In this document: positions 1 through 12,205 of the stretch, piece by piece
Layout of the letters: each line of letters begins with the position of its first letter
Numbering within the stretch: position 1 is the stretch's first letter
Assembly (NCBI RefSeq): GCF_000512585.2
Contig: NC_089245.1
Span: forward strand, 434,001-498,000
Direction of reading: 5' to 3'
From: Kwoniella bestiolae CBS 10118
Lineage: Eukaryota; Basidiomycota; Tremellomycetes; Tremellales; Cryptococcaceae
DNA: 64,000 nucleotides
Notes under the pieces: model-generated
What the model saw: only the letters and a program-made list of their open reading frames with translations
What the model was told of the DNA's origin: nothing
The model's database searches: none
Position numbers and translations under genes: made by a program

Positions 1-554
1 GGGCAGAATTCAGGTGTCTTGGTCACTTTTGCGATCGTCTTTGGACTTCTTGGACCCAGCTTCTCGGCTGTCTGGTCGAAGATCATCCACCTTGTCTCGC
101 GTGAGTTGTGGGAAATCTTCAGTTAAAACTGCACGAAGGGACTGTCGTCCGTCAGTCTGCCGGAGATACTGATCAATTTTGGTTTGACCACGCCCATAGG
201 CGATGATCCTGCGGTCACTGCTCTCACTTTCTCCATCTTTGCTTTCGTGAGAGGTGTTGGGAATATGAGCTCGGGTATGTCGTCATTTTCCTTGTCGCAT
301 GCTTGACAAGCATGGACTGACCTCACTTGAAACGGCAGGTCCAATCTCCGAATCGCTGCTGAAGTACGATGTATTGAGAGGAGTCATTGGGGCTTACGGG
401 TACAAAAATTATGTGGGTGGAGGATCATGATGACAGTCAGCTTCATTATAGCTAAATCACGGATTAACAGGGAATCCTTCTCATCTACACGAGTGTCACG
501 ATTCTCACTGGTGGAGCGGCCGGCTTTTTCTTCAAACAGGTTCAAAGTGTCTAA
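1..554 (+). CDS. MFS transporter, monocarboxylate-porter type, 3' end only
   Basis: C-terminal part of a major facilitator superfamily permease; the 5' part lies outside the window. Four exon pieces (1-100, 200-274, 339-412, 471-554) splice into one frame reading GVLVTFAIVFGLLGPSF, then FAFVRGVGNMSSGPISES, then GILLIYTSVTILTGGAAG, and end at TAA 552-554. Hydrophobic segments alternate with short loops as in the last transmembrane helices of a 12-helix carrier. The RGVGNMSSGP loop resembles fungal monocarboxylate/MCH-type transporters; this family placement is from memory of the motif and the substrate cannot be told. All introns begin GT and end AG. It converges on LYS1. Confidence 0.75.
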
Positions 555-914
555 ATAGATGAACTTGAGGCTATCACAATGACAACGACAGAGCTCAATA
601 TGTGTTTTCATCGAGTGTCGTAGTTTGATGGCTTGAACAATCACCTGTCAGGATCAAGAAAGCGGGAGGGTAGATAAGGACATTAAAGATCGTGCGTTCA
701 ACCCAATGCGTCATTGTAAACCCCATGCAGTAGTGACATCTCGTAGTATTGTAAGCAAATCATAAAGTCAAATATTCACCAATCATGCATATGTATGCGA
801 CTTTAACTTGGATCAGGGGGACGATAAGGATCCTCCGAACTAGCATAGCTGCTGCGTCTATCAGAAAACGATTTGAGCTTTCCAAGCTGAATCCCAGTAT
901 TATTTTAGAGGCGC
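555..914. other. Intergenic, convergent 3' flanks
   Basis: Lies between the stop codons of the transporter and LYS1. It is A/T-richer than the flanking exons, and I see no reading frame or RNA gene in it. Presumably it holds both 3' UTRs and polyadenylation sites. Confidence 0.6.
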
Positions 915-2524
915 TTAAGCCTTGATACCATTCTTCTCATCGTCGACTCTAGCTTCCTCCAACTTTTGCTTGAACAGCTTCTCAGCGTTGGTCCATACTG
1001 GTTCGGTGGCTCTTTGTGGGAGACTAAGGATGGTGGGTAAGAGGTCTTTGGAGAATTGTTCCGAGGCTTCTCTTGGGAGCTGCGGCGGAAACGGATTGTC
1101 AGCGTTGATCAATTGTAAGAAAAAGTCTCGGTGAAATGGGGCAATTTCGATACGTTCGAGCAGACCGCGGAGGACAGCATGATCCGTTCACATAAACTCA
1201 CGAGAGTAGGTAAATGATCAATGGAAACTACAGTACATCTCCTTCCGACACCCTTGGTATCTACCTCAACAGTTGGTTCAGGGAAGGTAGTGTTGATATC
1301 GTAGATCGGGATAGGGTTGTGAGGGTTGGTAGTATCACATGATACGTCGACGACCACAGCCAATTTTCTGGCATCTCCTGCTTGAGCCATGAATTCCGAG
1401 GTGATAAATTTGGGGATGGGTTGGGAGAGGTAGATACAGTTTACGAAGATATCGACTATGCTCATAGAGATAAGCTAAGACCCATCAGGAAAAGGTTCGA
1501 CGATGAACTAGCTACCCACCATCGAGGATCTCTTGGAATGGACCACCCTTGGCGGTTTCAGCCATATCCCACTTGACGATGTTGTCCCTACATATCATAT
1601 CAGTCAGCATTCCCATCATTTTGCACGTTATTGGCATGTACGACTCACTCAGACAATCCAGCCTTTCTGAACAAGTCAACCGCACCACTACCGCATCTAC
1701 CAAGCGCACCAATAACCAGAACCTTGACATTCTCTACACCACCCTTAACAGTCTTGAGCGCCTCAGACACCTCAGCGACCATAGCTTGTTCGTTCTTGTA
1801 TGGCTTGAGTCCCTTGAGCACACCTTTACCACCATCCTGTTGTTGAGCTGCCAAAGCCAAAGCACCCGCGGCGGCACCGGCGAAACCGGCGTGGAAACCG
1901 AAGGCAGCTACTCTTCGCTTGGTCTTTGGGTCTTCGAGGAATTCGAGGTCGTACAATGTACCTTTGCCTTCCCGGAATCGTCGGAGGACATCGGTCCATC
2001 CGCCTTGTTGTTTGTAGCAGTGGGCAAATTGGATGTGAGTGTGGGGGAGGGGGTCGCTGGAGTGGGCAGTTAGCACATAAGATAACAAATTAGTAGAAAG
2101 CATGACTTGGATTTCTAAGGATGTGTGTAATGAGTTTTGATGGATACGGAGTCTGGGTAGGCGTCTTACTCACGTTGACTCTGGGAGCTCCTTCAAACCA
2201 ATGATAGGGACTTCAACGGGGGCACTTGGCCATTCATTGTTGGGTACGAGCTTACATCCGACGCTACGCCCACCTCAAAACGTCAGCTGTGTATATCTAC
2301 ACTTTGATAGAGACAGCTCACGCTTCAAACTCCTCGTCATCGAAGATTCTTTGAGGATCCCTCTCAACAAACACCTCAAAGTTGTTATCGAGCAAAGTCT
2401 TAGCGGTGGTAGGGGTCAAAGCTGATCGATGTTCGAAAGGTTTCTTCTCGCATCTCAACCAAATGGGTTGTCTTGGTTGAGTCTCGGCGGAAGTACCAGC
2501 TTGTTCGGGGGCAGAAGCAGCCAT
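915..2524 (-). CDS. LYS1: Saccharopine dehydrogenase (NAD+, L-lysine-forming)
   Basis: Catalyses the last step of the fungal alpha-aminoadipate pathway: saccharopine + NAD+ to lysine + 2-oxoglutarate. The first exon reads PIWLRCEKKPFEHRSALTP, the N-terminal AlaDH/PNT-like signature with the substrate-contacting R, K and E/H residues. A later exon has the Rossmann segment VLVIGALGRCGSGAVDLF. A further exon has the family block DVSCDTTNPHNPIPIYD. Several short introns interrupt the gene; the last exon ends at TAA 915-917. The ATG at 2522-2524 begins a short Ala/Thr/Gln-rich leader before the conserved domain. Joined exons give a length near the usual 370-390 aa. It is divergent from the aspartyl-tRNA synthetase gene across 388 bp. 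Confidence 0.93.
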
Positions 2525-2912
2525 ATTGATGTGAATATTTCTTGATGGGTGATGAGGGTAGTAAAGAAGATGAGAGATGGTCAGAGAAGCACTGTTATAT
2601 ATTATTTTGTGACGGAATGGTTCTTTGATTCTTTCGGATTCAAGCGTAACTGTAAACGAGCGAGTCGATCACCTCTGTCATCGGAACTTGCCGCAGAACC
2701 ATGACGTGGCAATCTATGAACTTGATAAGGGTGATCTCCTTTGTTTACGTAACTCATTCCGTGGTTAGCCGAATTCAAAGTCAGTGAATCCGAGGGTTGA
2801 GTCGTTGAAATTCCATCCACAATCTACAGGTCGAACGCAACATTCCTTCCCTTCTTCTATCAATCTTGAACACTCCACTTTAAGGATACATATCAGACTG
2901 AAGCAAACGACC
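2525..2912. promoter_or_regulatory. Divergent promoter of LYS1 and DPS1
   Basis: 388 bp separate two divergent start codons, so both core promoters and 5' UTRs must fit here. Purine-rich tracts on the LYS1 side and pyrimidine-rich stretches before the DPS1 ATG are visible. I could not identify a convincing Gcn4-type TGACTC element, although a TGAGTC (its complement) occurs near 2799 in GGTTGAGTCG. Sharing a promoter between an amino-acid biosynthetic gene and a tRNA synthetase would fit general amino-acid control; that is inference. Confidence 0.5.
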
Positions 2913-5446
2913 ATGTCAGAACCAGTCCCACAAGAGACTCAAGCCGTCCCTCCAGCTGTGGAAACCACCACCGCTCCAGCTCCCACCGCCGAAGGGGACG
3001 CACCAGCCGGACCATCCAAATCCGAATTGAAGAAGCGAGCAAAGGAAGCTGAAAAGGCCAAGAAGGCTGCTGAGCGAGCTGCGAGAGAAGAGGAGGAGAG
3101 GAAAAAGAGGGAAGCCAAGGAGGCTGAAGATCATGCGAAACAGAACTATGGGAAATTGCCTTTGCACCAAAGTCAGGAGAGGAACCGTGAGTAGTTTGAC
3201 TGTTTGATGGGATGTCTGAGCACCGGAAAGCAGAGCATGGACTCTATATTCGTATATCTCTGGGAAAGACGCTCATTTGAACAAACGGGACTCGATGTTA
3301 TCGCAAACGGGGTATCCTTTGCTAACATACCATCGGTACATCCTCACAGACCGAAAATTCCTCAAATTCTCTGAACTCTCCCCAGAATCTGTAGGACAAA
3401 GGGTAGTCTTCCGAGCAAGGATGCACAACTCCAGAGCTCAAGGTGGGTTTGGCTTTACTACTCGGACTGAGATATCATCTTCCTCGTACAGGACGTCTTG
3501 CTGACGAACATGGGAATGACCAGGTGCCAAGATTGTCTTCCTCGCATTCAGACAACAAACCCACACCCTCCAAGGTGTACTCGTCGTGTCGGGTGAGAAA
3601 GATGAGAATCAAGTATCCAAGCAGATGCTCAAATACTCTCAGCTCATCCCTGTAAGCTGGTTCTTTTTCGAGCTGTTCCAGGCAGAGTAGCTCACATGAG
3701 AAAATCCTTTTAGTCCGAATCTATCGTTCTCGTCGAGGGTACTATCAAATCTGCCGAAGTGAAGAGCTGTACCATCACCAACTACGAAGTTGGAATTCAC
3801 AAGGTACGTAGCTAACGTTTTCATTATCATGCGAATGTCAAAATAGCTAATAGTTTGGATTAGCTCTTCACCGCTGTCGAAGTTGGAGACCTCCCATTCT
3901 CAATTGACGATGCCTCCCGAGCCGAAGCTGATTTCGAGAAGGTGCGTCAATCTCAGCGAGATTATCCGCACTATACCATAGAATGTTAGCTGATGGGTCA
4001 ATCATATCGCAGGCCGAGAAAGATGAGAACCTCCAATACTCCCGGGTCGCTCTTCCTACTAGACTTGACAACCGAGTAATGGATTTGAGGGTGAGCCTTC
4101 CTTTACTTGGCTTCGAAATCGCCGTGCGATAGCGCTTTGCTGACTGTTTGCATTTTGGTAGACACCAACCAACCAAGCGATCTTCCGAATCCAATCTGCG
4201 GTGGGCCAGCTCTTCAGAGATTACCTCAATTCTCAGGGATTCATCGAGATTCATTCTCCCAAATTACAAGGTGCCGCTACTGAGTCAGGTGCGAGTGTAT
4301 TCAAAGTACAGTATTTCAATGGTGAGTCAGCTCGGAAAATGTATTCTTATGGCTTGTAGAGCTGATTGTGTTTGATGATGTGCAGGAACCGCTTTCCTCG
4401 CCCAGTCGCCTCAGTTGGCTAAGCAGATGGCTATCGCTGGTGATCTCGAGAGGGTATATGAGATTGGACCTGGTGAGTCATTCTTCCTGTAGTCATTCTC
4501 ATACTCAATATCACTTGATATCCTATTGACATGTTTACTTCCTGAAATCGTGGTTATGCTGACTTGATCTCTAAACACAGTCTTCCGAGCAGAAGATTCC
4601 AACACCCATCGACACATGACCGAATTCATGGGTCTCGATCTCGAAATGGCCTTTGAAGAGCACTATCACGAGGTCCTCGAGGTCCTCGACGAAATGTTGA
4701 AATCCATTTTCAAGGGATTGCAGACCAAGTTCAGCCATGAGATTGAAGTTATCAAGAAACAGTTCCCACACGAAGATTTCTTGTTCTTGGATGAGACGCT
4801 CAAATTGCCTTTCAAGGAGGGAATTAAGATGTTGAAAGAGGCTGGAGCGAAGGGGAGCGATGGTGAGGAGTTGGGAGAGTTGGATGATTTGAGGTGAGTG
4901 GGGTGGTGCTTCTCTCAATTTCAGATGGGGATGAGGTATAGACGGGCGAGCCTCAAGGGAGAGAACAGATGGTGTACATATTTGCTTGACGCTTACTTCT
5001 TACGGAACATATAGAAGTGTTCGCTAACATGTCTACCCCTTCACAGCACCGAAAACGAGAAATTCCTCGGTCGACTTGTTCGAGAGAAATACAAAACCGA
5101 CTATTTCATCCTCGATAAATTCCCTCTAGCCATCAGACCATTCTACACCATGCCTGATCCCACCGACGATACCCTCTCCAACTCATACGATTTCTTCATG
5201 CGAGGCGAAGAGATCTTATCGGGTGCTCAGCGAGTCCATGACCCCGCTTTCTTGGCGGAGAGAATGAGGTCGGTGGGTATCGACCCAGCGAGCATGTCGG
5301 GTTATCTCGACGCGTTCAAACTTGGTGCGCCGCCTCATGCGGGAGGAGGGATAGGGTTGGAGCGTGTGGTGATGTTGTTTTTGAAGTTGGGTAATATTAG
5401 GAGAGCGAGTTTGTTCCCTAGAGATCCTAAGAGGTTGAGTCCTTAG
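2913..5446 (+). CDS. DPS1: Aspartyl-tRNA synthetase, cytosolic
   Basis: Charges tRNA-Asp in the cytosol (class IIb). ATG 2913-2915 starts a long Lys/Glu/Ala-rich helical extension (residues about 30-80, many KKRAKEAEK-like repeats), the RNA-binding appendix seen in eukaryotic AspRS. The OB-fold anticodon domain follows (RVVFRARMHNSR, VLVVSGEKDENQ, VLVEGTIKSAEVKS). The catalytic domain has FIEIHSPKL, FLAQSPQLAKQ, the motif 2 region YEIGPVFRAEDSNTHRHMTE, and motif 3 GIGLERVVMLFLKLGNIRRA. It ends in the class-typical FPRDPKRLSP. Multiple short introns. The Asp rather than Lys identity rests on the RAEDSNTHRHMTEF and GGGIGLERVV blocks. Confidence 0.95.
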
Positions 5447-6021
5447 GTCTGGATTGGTAGGTTGTAGATTTGAGATTGGTAGGTTGATAGATTTGAAAGA
5501 TCAGAGAGCATGCAATTCATGTGAATGATCTATCAATGTACAGATATACAGTAATCCTGGCAGAAAGACTGATGAAGGTATAGGTGAGACGATAGTCAGA
5601 TATGCAGGGAATAAATGTAAAGCATGATGTTTGGTATTGGGTTTTGGGTATTGGTTATATCGGGAATGGCAAGTAATGGACAGTGGGATGGTCGGACACA
5701 AGGATATACACTTTTTGATGAGGGTGGAATGGAAACAAGTGTAATCCGCTGTGAGAAGGTTTGAGTGAACCATGGAAGGGATATCGATCATTCAATCGTA
5801 TATCCAACCAATTTACTAGGCGTCCTGACACTCCTGACTTTCCCACTCTCGTCAGTCTGCCACTGTACTTCTCTATATTCGAGTAACAAAAGATATCAGC
5901 ACATTCCTCATCTCACAACAGACAATGACAAATCCCCAATCAACCACATCAAAGCAGGGACAAATTGAGTGTCAAGATGAACGATAGGGGGACGAGATGC
6001 AATATGACTGATTGAAGCCAT
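5447..6021. other. Intergenic, convergent 3' flanks
   Basis: Between the stops of DPS1 and the septation kinase. No supported reading frame; low-complexity A/T-rich stretches only. Holds the two 3' UTRs. Confidence 0.6.
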
Positions 6022-9000
6022 TCACCTTAATTGATTCCTCGATATCTTTCTCTTATGTTTCGGTCTCTCCCCTCCACCAGACAATGACGGTAAGATTGGT
6101 GCTGGGAGAGGCGGAGGAGGCATATTCCTAGAATCTATTTGAGATTTGGATAATGTCGAAGACAGTGTGGATGATCGAGATAAAGTCATTCGCTGATGTG
6201 TTGATTTGTCCACCGGGGCAGGGGCAGGAGAGGATATCGAATGGATCGATCGGACTGTTGAGGTTGAAGAGGAAGTGTGAGGTTGAGGTTGAGGGTAGGC
6301 GAATCTATCAGAAAGGACATTCTCCGACATTGTCCTTTTCAACCCTGATCCGCCCTCTCTGTCCTTCCCTATAACGGGACGAGAACTGAGATTGATAGTT
6401 CCATCTTGATTTTGATCTTGTTCTTTTAGATTCACCAAGTCCACTGGATCAGGAGCATCGCTCCCAAAAAGTAAACCCGGTAATACCTCTTTAGCCAATT
6501 CGCGGACTAAGATCGCACTGTCCTGTTTACTCAATCTCTCGATGACGTTCTTCAAGCCGAATCGGATTACCAGATTCTGCCTATCTGGATGAGTATCGCA
6601 GACTACCCTTGTTAGTCTGAGGAGGTTGAGCTTGATAGCTGCGTGGGTGGACTTTTCGAGAGTCTCTGAGAGACGGGTGTAGAATGGTGGATGGGAGATT
6701 GACGAGGTGAGGGAAGTGGATAGTCGAAGGATCTTGATGAGGCTGCGATCACATGCGACAAGGCTGGGTATTCAGTACTTCGTCCATAGTATCGAACGCT
6801 AGAAGGGGTGACATTACTCACGGATCTAGTATACCTTCGAATGACACTCCAGAAGCTTGTACGAAGCATTTAACCAGACTATCAGAAGCTGATTTCTCAA
6901 GTAAAACATCTTCTACTCTAGCAGTCTCATCTTGCATCCTAGTCGGCCAGATCTCCGTCAGCTTCTTGATTTCTCGTCCTCATGATAGATGACAAATAAC
7001 ACTAACCAAGTCAGAATAGCATCTAGAGCCGATACTTGCCAATATGGATGCGAAAGAAGGTCAAGGTATACTACAGCGTTGACCTGGTCAGTTGATTGTA
7101 AACTGCATGGGCGCCAGCAAAACTCACAATTCAGCCCATCATATCTCCACAACAGCCTCCTACTAACTTTACCAGCATTCGCAAGATCGCATAATATGGG
7201 CAGCGCGAAATCGCTCATCTGCGATTTCGACTGCACGACCTTCTTGAGAAGCGGTATGATCCCGCTCGAAGCAGCTTCCTCTTGCCTCGATTTGGACAGT
7301 TTGGTCATGGAGTAAATAGTTTGGAAGAGGTTTGAAACGGTTTCCTATACAAATGCGGAAAGAATGATCAGTAATTGATACCTTCATTATGCAGGTCAAG
7401 TGAAAGGCTTGAGTTGAATATAGCAGGTAGACGTATTTGGCCAAGATGCTAGAAGCCGACTCACAGAGGCATGAGATCCCTTCATATTCCTTGCCAGTAT
7501 CCCAACAAGTATTTCTATGCCATTCGAGTTCTGTACGACCTCTATCAACTGTGTGGAAGTTGCAAGGTGCTTGATAGCTTTGATGGCCATGACAAGCGAT
7601 TTGCCACTGAGTAGATCACAAGCCTTTAGAATGCCTGAAGAAGAATCGGAGAAATCAGCTTTTCGAATCGATGGCATCGTTCACACCACCAGAGCGTTAT
7701 ATTCCCAGCCCTTATTTCCAAAACGACTCGGATCCCAATATTTCGAGACCTCGTACAGAAGATAAGAGGGTACTTACGAGTCATGACTCCCCGATTCGCA
7801 AACCCATCTTGCACCCTCCTATCGCCCTGAGCCACCTGACAAAACAGCAAAAGTGTAGCCACCGTTCGATTAACAGCACTCTCCAATTCCTCTTTATCAA
7901 CTTCCCCTTGATCTTCCTTCTCTTCCACCTTGTGCTTGAGAATATCATCCTTGAGTATTGATAGTAAGGCAGTAGATAAGGGGTCAAGTATTCCCTCCCT
8001 CACGAACATCCTTACGAAATCTGGTTTGGGAGTGGGTGATGATAAGTCAAATACCGATGATATGCCTTCTAGCGAAGAGAGCACCAAAGTCTTGTTCAAG
8101 GCGTAGTCTTCGTCTAGGAGTTCGACCAGGATTCGGAGACCTCGACAGCTGAGGGTGGGAAATCATCATCAGCATGCCCGCCCACCTGCAGTACGAAAGA
8201 TCACGATGAACTCGATGCTTACGAAATGAACATCTGCAGAGTCAACGCTGAACTCGTAAGCTGCTGTATGAAGGTAGAAGCTTCCAGCCTAGTTTCCAAA
8301 GAATGCTTCTTTGACGTATACGGCTGTCAAGAATTAGCTTCGGATTAGTAATTGCTTCACTACATTTAATTCCCTATGGGTCAATCTGCTGCACGCCGGT
8401 GTTCAGTCAAGACTCACTATAATGACAGGTATGCCACCAATTAAGCAAAACGACTCTAGCATCTCCAGATCGGACGTGACGATCTAGACAATACACATTG
8501 CTCAGCTCGAGTAACCCACAATAGGAAGCGTGTGGAACAGCTGAACAACTCACAAGGTTGACCAATTTCAGCAATCTCACAGCCACATCTCTGCTCAACC
8601 TCGATTCAAGCACTTCCAGGATACTAATCAGCGGGCAGGATACATGGTCAGCAGGACGCAGTCGACTTCGGAACAGCCTTTTCGACGACTTACGCTAACA
8701 TCCCATGCTGAGCTACGAAGTGAGCTTCCAGCCCCATCTCAGGAGGTGTGTTCTCAAGTAACGATAGCTATATTCTCTGTTCAGCTGCCTTCCGCCTCTC
8801 ATTGGGAGCAGAATAGATTTGGTCAGGACATATGAAAATGTGACCTACCAACTCATCACACCCATCTTTCAATACCCCATGAGGTGTACTAGGTGTCAAA
8901 TCCTCCACCAATTTATTCACATTAGCATGTAACGTAGCCCTCTTATCTCTCAATAAGATCGCTTCGAGATCCTCAGTCACGAAGTCATCTTCGATCTCTG

Positions 9001-11481
9001 CGAATGGATCTTGCTCTTCATCTGCTTCGTCAGACGCCCACGAGACGTTGGATCGGCGAGTCAGTTGGAGGGATTGTGTGTGCAATTTCGAGCCTACAGA
9101 GATGAGGGATGAAGGTGAGCAAGCAGATCATCAACAAGCCATGAGACCGAAGTGTAAAGAAGGGGGGAAAGACAGAAGTGGGCACAAGAAGCACCTACCA
9201 CTAGCCTGTGAAGGCTGGACACCCTCAAAGATATCATCGTACCCTTCATCCTTCTCCATATATTTGTTCAGCTCCACCAAACTCTCACTGTTATCCGCAG
9301 CGGTACCCGGGGTATTCTTTCCCCTCAGTGAGCTCTGCCTCGAGGATGGTGGCGAACGCGCCTGTGTCCGTGGGGAAGGTGTAATGGGGACAGGTAAAGA
9401 GGGTTTGAACGGTGTTGAGAGGGATCTCTGAGGTGCAGATGGAATAGGAGAGAGCGGGACTTTATGTATATCGTCGGGATGCATTAGTCCTTTGCGGCCA
9501 TGTGACTTCAGCTGTATAACGGCATGTCAGCTTGTGTGATATGGACAATGACCATAATCTGCCAGCTAACCTTCAGGTTCTTCAGTTTTGTCTCCAACCC
9601 CAATTCATCCTCGTCCAATCCTATATCTGAGTAATCTTCCATCTGGCCTGCAGAAGTTGATCGCGAATTGGAAGGGAGTTTCGATGGCTCAGATGATAGA
9701 GGGGGTAACGATTTCATAGCGACAGCAGGTGACTTGGTGGGTCGTAATGTCTTCTGATTGAGATCTTCGCTTGCGGCAGATTCGTCCCGGCGATCTATTG
9801 TAACATCCTCGATGTATTAGCTTATCGGTTTTTCTCTTGATTCCTCGAAGGATAACTACTCACGCCCAATCTTCTTCGTCAGCGTTATGTCCGCCGCAAA
9901 ATCATCATCCCAACTCTCCGCATCCCCTTCGCTCTCCTTTGCCCTGTTCAGAACATCACTAACGTGCAAGTTTTTCCCTATGATACCAGGCTGAGAGATG
10001 GGTATAGGTAATCCGGATGTGGGATGTAATTGAGAAGAAATGGCATCTCCAGATGACCTAGAGGGTAAGGCAAATAGTCCAGGTCCCAGTGGTCCGTTCG
10101 ATTCTCCTCTTTGTCGAACGTTCGATACTGATTGTTTACGAGGTTGAGGTAAGGGCAGGCGTCTCATCGTTCCCAATGCTTTTGGCGAAGCTGTGAAGCG
10201 ATTGTTAGCTGAATGTCTATCACGAACCTCCTTGGCAGCTAACATCGACTTACCGTTCAACGCTTCGTTCCATTCCTGTACCCTCTGAACTGCCTCGTCA
10301 TACACTGTCATAGGTTTCTTCGCTCTGACGGTCCCACTCCCACTTCCACTCCCACTACCCGAAGATGTATTCGCAATATTTTGCCCAGTCGTGGGTTTTC
10401 TCTCATTAGATCTGACCGTATCTCTCCCTCCTGATGAGACTCTGACAGATCCAGCGCGAGATTGTGGTCGACTTGATGGTGTTCTGGGGGGGACGGGCTG
10501 TACAGGCGGTTCGGTCGATTTCTTCACGCTCATCATCCATGGGTGACGGAGAAGCTTTTTGGCTGATACTCTAAGATTCGGATCTTTCTGGAAGCAATGG
10601 TATAAGAAGTCTTTGACGATCTGTCATGGCGAATAGAAATGAGTAGCAGGGAGTGGACAACGAGGTAAGAGGGTTTCACGTCAGTCAATTCCCTGGTCAC
10701 TTCAGACTCAATATGTATATCTAAAAGAGAGATGACCCACTGGACTAGCCCCATCAGGTATCTTCATCCCTTCATCCTGTACGATCCTCCAAAGCGCCTG
10801 CATCGGCGCCAACTCCCCATAGGGTGGTTTCCCCTCCAACAGCTCAACAATCACACACCCAACCGACCAAATATCACTGGCGGTCGACGCCCCATTCTGC
10901 TCAATCACCTCGGGGGCCATCCAGTACGGTGAACCGACCACTTCATTATCGTTATCCTCCTTCTTCGTATGTTCCATTCCAGGAGACGAAGAAGCAGAAG
11001 GTTTAGGTTGGTTTTTTGAGCTTACTCCGAAATCCGCCAATTTCACTGACCCATCTTTATTTGTTAGGATATTCGCTCCTTTTATATCTCTATGTATAAC
11101 ACCTTGTTCATGGAGGTATATCAACCCCTCCAATACCTGGGAGATATACACTGCTATGAGACTTTCAGGGAATTTACCGAATTTCTTCAAGATGCTTTGT
11201 AGACTTCCATTCTCACAGTATTCTAATACGATGAACAAGTTTTCTTTGTCCCTTGCGAATCCCTTGTATTTCACTATATTCGGGTGGTTGAGGTTCTTCA
11301 AAAGGTCGATCTCAGACATTATATCTGGTAATGAGGATGGTGGGAGGGAGAGGAGGGAGATTGACTTGATGGCTACTGTCTCTCCTGTTAAGAAGTTGAG
11401 AGCTCGATAGACTGAGCCACTCGCTCCGCGCCCGAGGATGTCGCCTAGTTGGTAGTTTGATAGTGCTACTGCGGCTGCCAT
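6022..11481 (-). CDS. Septation-initiation protein kinase, Cdc7/SepH type (Ste20-like/MAP3K-epsilon group)
   Basis: Ser/Thr kinase whose relatives (S. pombe cdc7, Aspergillus sepH, plant MAP3K-epsilon) act at the spindle pole body to trigger septation; that role is family knowledge. The kinase domain sits at the extreme N terminus: glycine loop LGRGASGSVY (16-25), ATP-binding K39, catalytic HRDIKGANIL with D132, DFG at 150-152, then VVGSPYWMAPEV with the APE. A long Ser/Pro/Gln-rich linker follows, then a helical region read from exons between about 8.1 and 6.6 kb (for example LPILCDLANAGK and AIKAIKHLATSTQ) that looks like armadillo-type repeats, as in this family. The basic tail ends GGERPKHKRKISRNQLR. 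Start ATG at 11479-11481. About ten short introns. Its position between DPS1 and NDC1 gives no functional hint. Confidence 0.88.
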
Positions 11482-12205
11482 GGTGCATTATGGGTGGTGT
11501 GGGGATGAGACGAGGTAAGAGAAGTCGAATATGAATGGTCACCGTACTCAGGATAGAAATACTGGTGGTGATGTTGTGTGGTGTAGTAGGTGTTTAGGTG
11601 GAAGTGAGAGTGAGATTGATTATTGATGATGGTGTGAAGTGAGATGGTGTCGTTGGTGATGATGCATGATGAGATGGTGAGAGAGAGAGAAAGGAATACA
11701 GTGAATTGGACGATACAATTGAATGTCGTGAGTGGATGATGAAGGTCTGTGCGAGTGATGAGAGAGTGTCAGATGGGGCTCCGTCGTTAAGGAGAGATGG
11801 AGAGAAGGAGAGAATATAAATACCTTTACTCTGTCTGATCTATACGCTACTATTGCACCTTGATCTGTGTAGCTACACGTTCAGCTCTGATGATAGGTGT
11901 TTGTATGGTCTAGTTGTATGCTGTATGCTGTGTTTGGCGTAGTTGACTGAATGAATGAATGAAATACAGCTGAAACATCCTCTAGTCTAATTCTGTTATT
12001 GTTTCGAAATGAATACCATTCTACGCGTCGACCGAAACCAAAACCAGTCACGTGGATGAACCCTGGTCATCTTCAACTCAACCGATCATGTATACTGAAC
12101 ATGCCATGCATGGTGTTATTATACCATAGAAGCACAAGAAGAGATGATTTCAAATTTGATAATGTATGCATGGTATATCACTTCTCTCTATTTATTCCCT
12201 CCTCA
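11482..12205. promoter_or_regulatory. Upstream region of the septation kinase and 3' flank of NDC1
   Basis: 724 bp without a gene. The part next to the kinase ATG (read on the minus strand) is rich in CATCA/CACTC runs. A small ATGA repeat (GAATGAATGAATGAA) lies near 11950. It presumably carries the kinase promoter and a long 5' UTR; no RNA gene or reading frame is supported. Confidence 0.5.
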
